From an uncultured Opitutales bacterium (lineage in GTDB: Bacteria; Verrucomicrobiota; Verrucomicrobiia; Opitutales; Intestinicryptomonadaceae), in assembly GCA_944389215.1 (NCBI GenBank), contig CALXLN010000101.1, positions 1-43,659 of the forward strand: a stretch of DNA of 43,659 nucleotides, given 5' to 3'. The notes under the pieces were generated by a model, which saw only the letters and a list, made by a program, of their open reading frames with translations, was not told the origin of the DNA and ran no database searches. This document shows, one piece after another, positions 17,445-25,698 of the stretch; position 1 is the stretch's first letter, and each line of letters starts with the position of its first letter. A program made the translations under genes and the position numbers.

Positions 17445-18629
17445 ATGAAAAAAATAATACTTGCTATTTTAGCGGCGGCGTTTGCGGCCGGTGCGTTTGC
17501 GCAGGACAATACTCCGGCGATGCTTAAGAAGAAGGAGCTTTTTTCCAAAACAGAGCTGTTTGAAAATCCCGCGATTTTTTCCAACGCGCAGGCCAACGCA
17601 GAACTCTTAAAGGATTACGAGGCGAATCCCGGAGCTTATAAGGCAGACCAGCTTATGCCTATAGCAACATGTTATTTGGCTTTTGGCGACATCCCCAAAG
17701 CCCGGGCGACGGTTGAAGCGTTTTTAAAAAATTCTCCAAAAAATATTCGCGCCATAAGGATGATGGGAACGGTTTGCCTGTTGGAAAAGAAAGCAGACGA
17801 GGCCATAAAATACTTTAAAGAAGCTTTCGACGCCGGGGACGAACGCGTTGTAACGTTTCTTGCCAGCGCTTATATGCTGGCTCAAAAAGACAGCGAGATT
17901 GCGCAGTATCTTCCGGTTTTAAAGAAGCTGGCGAAAGAAAATCTGGAAGCTTTAAACATAGCGGTTTTCTACGCTTTGCGCGATTCTAAAAATCCCGATT
18001 TGAAATTGAAGAAAGAGCTTATTGAGAACGTCGACGCGAAAAAAGCGATGCAGTCCGCCACTCCGGAGTCTTTGAGCGCAGTTTTGCGCATATATCTTTC
18101 GGACAGGTCCGCGTGGACGCCGCAGGCAATCGTTCTGCCCGCTCGCGGAGCGGCTCTCGTTGAGGCTTGGCCGATAGCTCTAGAGGCGTACAAAAAAGCG
18201 CTGGCTGCGGATCCGAAAAATCCGATAGCGCTGCGCGGCATGGGGTTGGTGTCGTACCGTACCGGAGACGTAATGGGGGCTGCGGACTACATTAAAAAAG
18301 CCTATGACAACGGAGATAAAGACGCCGCGACAGACGGCATGGAATTATTCCTGCTCTCGAAAAATATCGGCATATGGAACGCGTTTAAGCCTTACATAAA
18401 AGATGTTTCGTTTACGCCGCAATTGCGCGCCGGCTTGGTCCAATACGCCAGCCGCCAGTCCGACGCTTCGGAAATTTTCTTTATTGCTATGGATGGCGAC
18501 AATACCGAACTTCTGTATAAAGACGCTGCGGTTCTCGCCCTTATAGAGGAATGTTTAAAGAAGTACGGTTCGGATCCGCGCGCCGCGGAAATTGCTAAAA
18601 AAGTGGCGGCGGAAAAATCGGCAAAATAA
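17445..18629 (+). CDS. Exported TPR-repeat protein
   Basis: A 394-residue protein with a signal peptide (MKKIILAILAAAFAAGAFAQ, cut after AFA). The mature part is helical with TPR-type units. Examples are LMPIATCYLAFGDIPKARA (about residues 67-85), IRAIRMMGTVCLLEKKADEAIKYFKEAF (about 101-128), WPIALEAYKKALAADPKNP and ALRGMGLVSYRTGDVMGAAD (about 240-285). TPR arrays mediate protein-protein contacts; no partner can be named. The C-terminus is Ala/Lys rich. It starts 4 bp after coaX. Periplasmic location is inferred from the signal. Confidence 0.82.
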   Translation: MKKIILAILAAAFAAGAFAQDNTPAMLKKKELFSKTELFENPAIFSNAQANAELLKDYEANPGAYKADQLMPIATCYLAFGDIPKARATVEAFLKNSPKNIRAIRMMGTVCLLEKKADEAIKYFKEAFDAGDERVVTFLASAYMLAQKDSEIAQYLPVLKKLAKENLEALNIAVFYALRDSKNPDLKLKKELIENVDAKKAMQSATPESLSAVLRIYLSDRSAWTPQAIVLPARGAALVEAWPIALEAYKKALAADPKNPIALRGMGLVSYRTGDVMGAADYIKKAYDNGDKDAATDGMELFLLSKNIGIWNAFKPYIKDVSFTPQLRAGLVQYASRQSDASEIFFIAMDGDNTELLYKDAAVLALIEECLKKYGSDPRAAEIAKKVAAEKSAK

Positions 18630-18692
18630 TTATTTTAATTTGCGCGTGTTCGAACATCCTGTCGACGGGCAAAATGCGCGCGCGTTTGTTTT

Positions 18693-18938
18693 ATGGCAGA
18701 AAAGAAAAAGACGGACTACGCCGCATTGGAAAGTCCTTTTATGCGCATTCCACGCATGAATGTGGCTGCTGCGCGCGCCCTTTTGGATTTGGGCTTTAAA
18801 GAAGTCTACCAATTGCGCGGAAGAGATCCGGAATCGATATTTTCCGATTTGAAAAAGTTGAAAAAAAATCCTCCGGACTATCTCTTAAAATTCATAAAAA
18901 TAGCGGTTGACTTTGCGGAAAGCGGGGATACTTTCTAA
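18693..18938 (+). CDS. Small helix-hairpin-helix protein (Cdd1-like)
   Basis: An 81-residue cytosolic protein. After a basic N-terminus (MAEKKKTDYAAL) it has IPRMNVAAARALLDLGFKEV, QLRGRDPESIFSDLKKL and then a helical end. This is the layout of the small helix-hairpin-helix family often labelled Cdd1 or pathogenicity-locus proteins (normally a GVGxxxAxxLxxLGI hairpin followed by LRGxDPExLYxxL). The glycine hairpin is diverged here (PRMNVA). Such folds bind DNA or nucleotides, but the function of this family is not established. It lies 63 bp after the TPR gene. Confidence 0.75.
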   Translation: MAEKKKTDYAALESPFMRIPRMNVAAARALLDLGFKEVYQLRGRDPESIFSDLKKLKKNPPDYLLKFIKIAVDFAESGDTF

Positions 18939-19048
18939 CGAAAATGGTCCCAGCGGCAGAGCGTCAGGCTTTTCGCTAGAAGCGGAGGCAGTTGCGGCAT
19001 TGCTTTAGGGGGCGCGGGTAGACTGCGGATTGCCGCAATTTGGATGAA

Positions 19049-19137
19049 AGTTCGGCGCGGAGATTTGCTTTTGCCTGAAGTCTAAACCTAGGAAATCGTC
19101 TTGGAAAACGCGGGCAGGTTGCCTTGCGCGCCGAACT
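19049..19137 (+). promoter_or_regulatory. Long-range inverted repeat in the thiG leader
   Basis: An 11-bp perfect inverted repeat (19049-19059 with 19127-19137) encloses 67 nt and ends about 90 nt before the thiG start. A further hairpin with TGCGG/CCGCA arms lies just upstream, near 19024-19037. The whole 290-bp spacer is GC-rich compared with other spacers. It resembles the closing stem of a structured 5' leader, but I cannot find the conserved TPP-riboswitch core (CUGAGA and the CCUGAUCUGG-type region). Confidence 0.4.
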
Positions 19138-19228
19138 GGATGTAGGTTCTGTGCGGCGGTTGCATCATCGCAACTATTCGCTGGACGTTTGCGCCGGATC
19201 TTATTTAATTCCGAAAATTTATTTTACT

Positions 19229-20017
19229 ATGTTTGAAGACTCAAAACTTGTTATTGGCGGACGGGAATTTTCCTCGAGGCTGTTTCTAGGCACGGGCAAA
19301 TTTTCTTCGCTTGAATTAATGAAGCAAACATTGGAGGCAAGCGGAGCGTCCGTCGTAACGGTTGCTTTGAAACGTGCGAATTTGGGCGCGGGCGAAGACG
19401 AAAGCGCAAATATATCCGACTATCTCGATTCTTCAAAGTATCTGGTTCTACCCAACACTTCCGGCGCGGTGAATGCCGATGAAGCCGCAAGAATAGCACG
19501 CTTGGGAAGGGCTGCCGGATTCGGAAATTTTGTGAAATTGGAGGTCCATCCGGATCCTAACTACCTTCTCCCCGACCCGATAGAAACTTTGAAGGCGACT
19601 GAAATTTTAGTTAATGAAGGATTTGTCGTTATGCCATACATAAACGCAGATCCCGTATTGGCGTTGCGCCTTCAAGACGCGGGAGCTGCGGCGGTAATGC
19701 CCTTGGGGGCTCCGATAGGTACAAACCGCGGAGTGGAAACGCGCTCGCAAATAGAAATAATAGTCGAGCAGGCTAGGGTGCCTGTCGTTGTCGACGCCGG
19801 ACTGGGGTTGCCGTCGCACGCGGCGGAAGCGATGGAAATCGGCGCGGACGCCGTTATGGTGAACACCGCCGTGGCAATAGCGTCCGAGCCCATTGCCATG
19901 GCGGAGGCTTTTGCCGAGGCTGTGAGGGCGGGCAGAATTGCGCGCTTGATAGGGGCGCCCGCGCGGGGCGTCCGCGCATCGGCAACCAGCCCGTTAACCG
20001 GTTTCTTGGACGAATAA
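19229..20017 (+). CDS. thiG: Thiazole synthase
   Basis: ThiG makes the thiazole phosphate of thiamine from DXP, dehydroglycine and ThiS-thiocarboxylate, in the cytosol. It is a TIM barrel of 262 residues. The start at 19229 ([25 protein letters not shown]) matches the family; the frame is open further upstream but without homology. The Schiff-base lysine is K103 in FVKLEVHPD, followed by LLPDP. The phosphate-binding segments are [14 protein letters not shown] and [23 protein letters not shown]. The stop is 1 bp before thiH. No thiS, thiF or thiE is visible in the window, so the pathway must be split. Confidence 0.96.
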   Translation: MFEDSKLVIGGREFSSRLFLGTGKFSSLELMKQTLEASGASVVTVALKRANLGAGEDESANISDYLDSSKYLVLPNTSGAVNADEAARIARLGRAAGFGNFVKLEVHPDPNYLLPDPIETLKATEILVNEGFVVMPYINADPVLALRLQDAGAAAVMPLGAPIGTNRGVETRSQIEIIVEQARVPVVVDAGLGLPSHAAEAMEIGADAVMVNTAVAIASEPIAMAEAFAEAVRAGRIARLIGAPARGVRASATSPLTGFLDE

Positions 20018-20018
20018 A

Positions 20019-21176
20019 ATGGACACTTTTCTTGAAGAACTTCGCTCGCGCGATTTGCATGCTGTTGCGGACTCGGGCGTTTTTGCAACGCCTGCGGCAA
20101 TCGAAAAAATTTTGGCGCGCGGGCATGCCGAAACGCTCGAAGATTTGGCGGCTCTTATTTCTCCGGCTGCCAAGCCCTACCTTGAAGATATGGCGCGGAT
20201 TTCGGCCTCCATTACCGAAAAATATTTTGGCAGGACAATGCATTTGTTTGCGCCTCTTTACGTTGGCAACGAGTGCGTGAACAATTGCGTGTATTGCGGG
20301 TTCGCCCGCAGGCACAACATAGACAGAAAGACTCTGTCGCTGGACGAGGTCGCCAAGGAAATCCGCGCCATTTACAATTTGGGTTTCAGAAACGTTTTGC
20401 TTGTTGCCGGCGAACATCCAAAATTAATTTCTTCAGGGTATATGGAGGATGTGATAAGAATCGCATTGAGGGAGATTCCTTCTGTTTCCATCGAAATTGC
20501 GCCGTCTCCTGTGGAGGCTTATAAAAAATATGTCGAGGCAGGTTGCGAAGGTTTGACCGTATTTCAGGAAACCTACGACGAAAAAGTATATCCATCTTTG
20601 CATCCGTCCGGACCGAAGTCTAATTTCCAGTGGCGTTTGGGAACTCCTGAACGCGGAGCCGAAGCTGGCATGCGCAAGTTGGGGTTGGGCCCGCTGCTTG
20701 GGGTCAACAAGTGGCGATTTGAGATTCTTGCGGTGGCTTTGCATGCGAAATTTCTCATGAAAAAAGCTTGGAGAAGCCAAGTTTCCATAAGCCTGCCGCG
20801 CATGCGTCCGGCGGCTAGCGGATATGTGCCAGCGCCTGAAAACATACCCGACGACCGCGAGCTCGTTCAAATCGTGTGCGCATTGAGAATGTTTCTCAGC
20901 CGTTTGGCGATAGTTGTGTCAACGCGCGAAAGCCGCAAGTTGAGGGACGGCTTGATGGGGCTTGGCGTAACGCAAATGAGCGCTTACAGCAGCACGCAGC
21001 CGGGCGGATATGCCGAAAGAAACGATAGCGGGGAGCAGTTTTGCATAGACGACAATCGGACGCCTGCGGAGTTTATGGCGGCGGTAAAAGCGCGTGGATT
21101 GGACCCGGTATGGAAGGATTTTGACGCCTCTTTGATAGTTTCAAAACAGGGCGGCATAGTTTCCTCTTCTAAATAG
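20019..21176 (+). CDS. thiH: 2-iminoacetate (dehydroglycine) synthase
   Basis: A radical SAM enzyme that cleaves tyrosine to give dehydroglycine for ThiG, with p-cresol as by-product. The [4Fe-4S] cysteines C86, C90 and C93 lie in CVNNCVYCGFARRHN. The family blocks LLVAGEHPKL, IEIAPSPVEAYKKYVEAGCEGLTVFQETYDE, the GLGPLLG region and SISLPRMRPA follow, and the C-terminal SAYSSTQPGGY is present. The 385 residues match ThiH. An anaerobic-type route (ThiH rather than ThiO) suggests a low-oxygen life style, which is an inference. It is translationally linked with thiG. Confidence 0.96.
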   Translation: MDTFLEELRSRDLHAVADSGVFATPAAIEKILARGHAETLEDLAALISPAAKPYLEDMARISASITEKYFGRTMHLFAPLYVGNECVNNCVYCGFARRHNIDRKTLSLDEVAKEIRAIYNLGFRNVLLVAGEHPKLISSGYMEDVIRIALREIPSVSIEIAPSPVEAYKKYVEAGCEGLTVFQETYDEKVYPSLHPSGPKSNFQWRLGTPERGAEAGMRKLGLGPLLGVNKWRFEILAVALHAKFLMKKAWRSQVSISLPRMRPAASGYVPAPENIPDDRELVQIVCALRMFLSRLAIVVSTRESRKLRDGLMGLGVTQMSAYSSTQPGGYAERNDSGEQFCIDDNRTPAEFMAAVKARGLDPVWKDFDASLIVSKQGGIVSSSK

Positions 21177-21256
21177 CGCGAAATTTGCTTTTGCGGAGTT
21201 TTAGTTCAGTATGGGCGTTCAATGTGCTTGATTTGTGAGAAATCCTTTTTTAAGAT

Positions 21257-22078
21257 ATGGATGCTATGAAACTAAAATACCTTTTATTTGCCGTTGTTTC
21301 CTCTATTTCGCTTTTTGCGTCTGCCGAAGAGTACAATTTTGAGGGAACTGACTACGACCGCAATATTAAAACGCTGGATTGGGCGGACGAATTCGATAAA
21401 GACGGCAGGCCAAATCCGTCTAATTGGGACTATGAAGTCGGACATGTCCGCAATAAGGAGGCGCAGTATTATACAAAAAACGACCCTAAAAATACCCGCG
21501 TCGAAAATGGAATGCTAGTAATAGAGGCGGTAAAGGACGAATCCGCGCCTAATAAAATCACGTCTGCAAGCGTCATTACATTGAATAAGAAAGAATTTCT
21601 TTACGGCAGAATAGAGGTCCGCGCAAAGATACCCGGAGGCAGGGGAACATGGCCCGCCATATGGCTCTTGGGGGTAGACCGCTCCCACGTGGGCTGGCCA
21701 AAGTGCGGCGAAATAGACATTATGGAGGAAGTTGGCTTCGACGAGAATACGCTGACTGCAAATGTGCATACCTATGGTTCAATAAAGCTAAAGACTGAAG
21801 ACATAAAAAAAGGGTGGCGCAGAAAAATCGAAAATGCGTGTGCGGATTTTCATGTTTATGCGCTGGAATGGTCTCCCCAAAGCCTTAAATTTTTTATCGA
21901 CGGCAAATTATTGGGTGAATATCCGCGCCCAAAAAATCCGGACTATTGGCACTTCGACAATCCAATGTACCTTTTAATAAACCTTGCTATCGGCGGAAGC
22001 TGGGGCGGGCAGAAGGGAATCGACGACGCGATTTTTCCGGCGAAGTATTATATAGACTACGTGCGTTATTATAAATAA
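21257..22078 (+). CDS. Secreted GH16 family beta-glucanase (laminarinase-like)
   Basis: A 273-residue glycoside hydrolase of family 16, which cleaves beta-1,3 or mixed beta-1,3/1,4-glucans or related galactans with retention. It has a signal peptide (about residues 1-23, cut near ASA). The catalytic motif is GEIDIMEE with E152 as likely nucleophile, D154 and E157 as acid/base. The conserved WAIW-like segment (TWPAIWLL) precedes it; FHVYALEWSPQSLKFFIDGK and a YIDYVRYYK end are typical. The EIDIMEE form (extra Met) is the laminarinase-like type. ATG at 21257 or 21266 could both serve. It heads a tight run with the lipoprotein and the two MCP genes. Substrate is not decided by the sequence alone. 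Confidence 0.93.
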   Translation: MDAMKLKYLLFAVVSSISLFASAEEYNFEGTDYDRNIKTLDWADEFDKDGRPNPSNWDYEVGHVRNKEAQYYTKNDPKNTRVENGMLVIEAVKDESAPNKITSASVITLNKKEFLYGRIEVRAKIPGGRGTWPAIWLLGVDRSHVGWPKCGEIDIMEEVGFDENTLTANVHTYGSIKLKTEDIKKGWRRKIENACADFHVYALEWSPQSLKFFIDGKLLGEYPRPKNPDYWHFDNPMYLLINLAIGGSWGGQKGIDDAIFPAKYYIDYVRYYK

Positions 22079-22086
22079 TTCAGCGC

Positions 22087-23457
22087 ATGCAGAGCCTTAC
22101 GAAAATGTTTGCGCGCAAAAGTCAGACGGCGATTTACGCCGCGTTTATTGCGGCGTGGTCGGTTTGTCTAGTTTCATGTTCCAAAGAGGCCCGCGAGGCG
22201 CCGGCAGACTCGAGCGCCACAACAGCTCGGGAGTTGCCAGTCGAGGTTGCAAAGCCTTTGGATGAGCAAATCGCCGATTTGTGCAAATCCGGAGATTTTT
22301 CAAGGGCGGCGAAACTTGCGGGTTCCGTCAAAGACAAAAATTTGCGCGAAAAAATTTTAGCCCAATTGCGCCCGGGCTTGTCTAAATCGCTGGACTCTGC
22401 TTTGGATTCATGCGATTTCAAAACGGCGGTCGGCGCAGCGGATTTACTGTCGCTGTTATCTCCATCTGCGGAAGAAAAATCGCTTTCGGAAAAGTTTTTC
22501 AAAAGGTATTCAGCTCTATATGCCGACAAGCGTTTTGGAAAATTAGTAGAATTATATTCTCTTGCGTCGCCTAAATTTCTATCCGGCGTCCGTTGCGATG
22601 AAATCTTGCAATCTGCGTATGCAAACTTAGGCGAGACAGGCAAATCTCTTGAACTTGCCGAGAAAAATCTGAAAGCCCAACCCGGTTCCGCAGAAGCGTT
22701 GGACGCCTATGTGAATTCTAAAATTGCCGCGGGCCGCGCGGGCGAGGCGCTATCGGAATTGCGCGGTTCTTTTGTTCAGAAAGACAAATACAATCCGTTT
22801 TACAGGCAGCTTGCCGCGCGCGCCGCAGCCGCAGCTGGAGACATCGACGGGGCCGCGGAGGAATATTCCCAAGCGGCTTATTATTCAAAGGGGAAAATAT
22901 CGATTATTGTGGAATGCGGAAATTTTTTCGTCAGACATTCTAAAAAAGAAAATTATGAAAAAATGCTGATTCCCGCTTCAAGAATCAACCGCGATTCTCC
23001 GATGGAGACCGTCGTGGCCTACGGCTACGTTCAGGCTCTGGGGTATACAAAAGGTTCAATGCGAAACTTCCAATTGCTTTCCAATGTGATTGAAAACGCT
23101 CCGCTGTTTATAGACGCCCACTTCCTATACGCAGATTGGCTTTTGGAAACCGGCGTAAAGGATGACGCCGTCCAGGCTTTGGGGCTTTTGCAGTCGTTGT
23201 CCCTGCGCTTTAAGGAGAAGAACGACTGCGTATTGATCAAGATACTTGAGATATCGTCCCAGAACGCGGAGTTCGAGAAAATCGCAAAGGACACCCTGAA
23301 GCAGCTAGAGTCCGAATTTTCCGAACCAGGGCGCGGAAATTTTGAGGACAGAAAAAAACTTTTGGAGCTTTTGGATTCTCTGTCTAAGAAGGATTGGCCG
23401 CTTTCGCGCGAATGCGAAATCTTGCGCGCAAAAATTTCGGAAGTAAAACGGCGGTAA
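22087..23457 (+). CDS. Predicted lipoprotein with TPR-like helical repeats
   Basis: A 456-residue protein with an N-terminal signal (MQSLTKMFARKSQTAIYAAF) and a lipobox LVSC at about residue 31. The mature protein is almost entirely helical with TPR-like units: the SGDFSRAAKLAGSVKD, AYANLGETGKSLELAEKNLKAQPGSAEAL and AAAAAGDIDGAAEEYSQAAYYSKGKI segments. Its last third (SLRFKEKNDCVLIKILEI) is also helical. I recognise no named family. It sits 8 bp after the GH16 gene and 6 bp before the first MCP gene, so it is very likely co-transcribed with both. A role as a periplasmic adaptor between ligand and receptor is speculation. Confidence 0.83.
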   Translation: MQSLTKMFARKSQTAIYAAFIAAWSVCLVSCSKEAREAPADSSATTARELPVEVAKPLDEQIADLCKSGDFSRAAKLAGSVKDKNLREKILAQLRPGLSKSLDSALDSCDFKTAVGAADLLSLLSPSAEEKSLSEKFFKRYSALYADKRFGKLVELYSLASPKFLSGVRCDEILQSAYANLGETGKSLELAEKNLKAQPGSAEALDAYVNSKIAAGRAGEALSELRGSFVQKDKYNPFYRQLAARAAAAAGDIDGAAEEYSQAAYYSKGKISIIVECGNFFVRHSKKENYEKMLIPASRINRDSPMETVVAYGYVQALGYTKGSMRNFQLLSNVIENAPLFIDAHFLYADWLLETGVKDDAVQALGLLQSLSLRFKEKNDCVLIKILEISSQNAEFEKIAKDTLKQLESEFSEPGRGNFEDRKKLLELLDSLSKKDWPLSRECEILRAKISEVKRR

Positions 23458-23463
23458 TTTGCG

Positions 23464-25698
23464 ATGAAGGCTTCGATGAAAATATCCCTGATTGGGCTGG
23501 GACTGATTGTTACAGTCTTGCCCACTGCGGTTATGCTTGTTTTCATAAGCCTGATGGGAGTCGACATAGATAAAGTTGCGGCGCGCGAATTCAAAAACGT
23601 GTCTTTGGACAGCGCCCGCCAGGTAACGGTGGACATACGCCAGATGTGCGATATTATAAGGCTTTTTGACGAGTCGTTCTCGCAGGGGGTCCATTCGGCG
23701 GTTGTGTCCGCATTGGACGGGCTTGGAGCGGCGAGGTTGGACAAGGAGGAAATTTCAATTGAGGCGCGCAACCAATACGACCCGTCTCAGAAAATAAAAG
23801 GCAAGATAAAAAAATTTTATTTTGGAAATACTTTAGTAGACCCGTCGATGCCAATAAATTCGCCCGACAACAAATTGGGCTCGATATTGCTGCGTCTGAA
23901 GTCCAACTTAAAGTGCGATTTTACAGTATTGCAAAGGATAAACGACTCCAAGGACATGCTGCGCTTGTGCAGCACCCTGAACGCGGCGGACGGAACTTCG
24001 ATTTCCATGACTTATTTTCCGGAGGAGGGAAAAAACGGCGAGGGAACATCCGTAGTTTCCGCAATTTTCGGAGGCAGGGGGTATTCCGGCATAGCCGACG
24101 TCGGATTGATGACGCTTTCGGCAAACTATTTCCCGATTTTCGACGAAAACGGCAAAGTTATAGGCGCGGTTTTTTACGGTTCCAAAAAGAATTCTGTGGA
24201 CGAACTTGAAAAATATCTGCGCTCTTACAATTCAAGTTCTAGCTCCACTTCGCGCATTTGGATTATAGACAATTCAAACGAGAAAAATCCAACCCTTAAA
24301 ACGTCGCTAGACAGCTCATCGGCGGAGATTCCCTTGTCTTCTGAGATTCTTGGCGAGCGCAAGAAGTATTTGTACGCGGCGCTTTCCAAAGCCCAGTCTC
24401 TGCGCAGCAATGAAATTGTATCCGAGGAGATTGCAGGTTCGCGCGGGAACGACAGCTCAAAAAAACGCGTAATAACCTACACTTATTACAGGCCGTGGAA
24501 CTGGGTTATAGGCGCGATGTCAACAGTGGACAGTTACACGGGCAGCTTAGGCGCAATAAGCCGCCAGATTTCAAGATTAAAGGGGGAAATCGTTGCTGTT
24601 GGTATTGTTTTTGCGGTTTTGGCGCTGGGATTTTCCTGGATTTTTGCGTCTAAAATGGCGCGCCCGCTGAAGCTGATGACGCGCGTCGCGCGAGCCCAGG
24701 CAAGGGGAGACATGCAAAGCGCGGAGAATATGTTGTCCGATTTTTCCGCCGCCAGAAAGGGCGGAATTGCGGAATTCATAAGGCTTTTCGAGTCGCTTCT
24801 GTCTATGACGCGCAATCTCTCGAAGATAATTTCAAATGTAAAGCGCACCGGAGAATTTACCGCCCGAAGGGGAGCGCAAATAGCCGAGGCCGCCGCGCGC
24901 CTTGAGTCGATATCCCAAGCGGAAAACGACGCCATAAAGAATGTTTCCCAAAAGGGCAAACAGATAGCCCTTTCGTACGATTCACTGAACAAGACTTCGC
25001 GGGCATCCGTGCGCGGCGTTTCCAAAACGCTTTCCAACACGCGGCTGGCAAATTCTTCGCTGAGCGTATTGAAGCAGAATTGCGACCTTCTGACGGGGGT
25101 TTCGGAAAAGCTTATCGGGCAGCTCGACGCAATAACTAAGAATGTGGACGGCATAACAAACGTCGCCACAGCAATAAACAACGTCAGCGTAAAAACCAAC
25201 CTGCTTTCGCTGAACGCGTCCATAGAGGCGGAACGCGCGGGAGAGCTTGGCTTGGGGTTTGCAGTCGTCGCGCGGCGGATAAGAAAACTCGCCGACCAGA
25301 CTTCCGCGGCGGCGGAGAAAATCGAAAAAAACGTGCGCTTGATGCAAAGCTCGGTAAATTCAAGCGTTATAGAGATAGACACGTTTGCCTCCAAAATACG
25401 CACCAGCTCCAAAATAATTCTGGAAACTGCCGTTTCTCTTTCGCGGGTAATAGGCGACGTAGAATCTTTGGGCCCAAAATTTGAGGACATTTCGGCGTCA
25501 ATTGCATCTCTTTCGCAATCGGCGCGCAACATCAGCGCGACTATGGAGGAGATAAGTTCTTCCACGGCGCGTTCGCGGGAAAAGTTTGCCGCGTTTAAGT
25601 CCGCCACATCCGATTTGGATTCAACATCCAAGGTCCTAATTTCCGAAGTTTCGCGGTTTAGGACAAACGAAGCGTACGGAGGCGCCGATAAAATATGA
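23464..25698 (+). CDS. Methyl-accepting chemotaxis protein with Cache_3-Cache_2-type sensor (first of a tandem pair)
   Basis: A 744-residue receptor. TM1 is at about residues 8-29. The periplasmic double-Cache sensor (about 30-370) carries the Cache_3-Cache_2 hallmarks FTVLQRINDSKDMLRLCSTL, a GRGYSGIADV-like segment and PIFDENGKVIGAVFYGSK, and ends in the TYYRPWNWVIGAM strand. TM2 is at about 375-396, then a HAMP-like linker (ARPLKLMTRVARAQARGDM). The cytoplasmic hairpin tip near residue 580 is close to consensus (KTNLLSLNASIEAERAGELG, then GFAVVARRIRKLADQTS), so CheW/CheA binding is plausible. No cheA, cheW, cheR or cheB lies in the window. Its stop overlaps the next MCP start in an ATGA. 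Confidence 0.93.
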   Translation: MKASMKISLIGLGLIVTVLPTAVMLVFISLMGVDIDKVAAREFKNVSLDSARQVTVDIRQMCDIIRLFDESFSQGVHSAVVSALDGLGAARLDKEEISIEARNQYDPSQKIKGKIKKFYFGNTLVDPSMPINSPDNKLGSILLRLKSNLKCDFTVLQRINDSKDMLRLCSTLNAADGTSISMTYFPEEGKNGEGTSVVSAIFGGRGYSGIADVGLMTLSANYFPIFDENGKVIGAVFYGSKKNSVDELEKYLRSYNSSSSSTSRIWIIDNSNEKNPTLKTSLDSSSAEIPLSSEILGERKKYLYAALSKAQSLRSNEIVSEEIAGSRGNDSSKKRVITYTYYRPWNWVIGAMSTVDSYTGSLGAISRQISRLKGEIVAVGIVFAVLALGFSWIFASKMARPLKLMTRVARAQARGDMQSAENMLSDFSAARKGGIAEFIRLFESLLSMTRNLSKIISNVKRTGEFTARRGAQIAEAAARLESISQAENDAIKNVSQKGKQIALSYDSLNKTSRASVRGVSKTLSNTRLANSSLSVLKQNCDLLTGVSEKLIGQLDAITKNVDGITNVATAINNVSVKTNLLSLNASIEAERAGELGLGFAVVARRIRKLADQTSAAAEKIEKNVRLMQSSVNSSVIEIDTFASKIRTSSKIILETAVSLSRVIGDVESLGPKFEDISASIASLSQSARNISATMEEISSSTARSREKFAAFKSATSDLDSTSKVLISEVSRFRTNEAYGGADKI

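Noticed and set aside
19040..19140. TPP riboswitch before thiG
   Set aside because: The CUGAGA box and the pyrophosphate-side core are not visible; only an unassigned stem remains.
19124..19228. N-terminal extension of ThiG from 19124
   Set aside because: The extension has no similarity to ThiG, and the family start aligns with the ATG at 19229.
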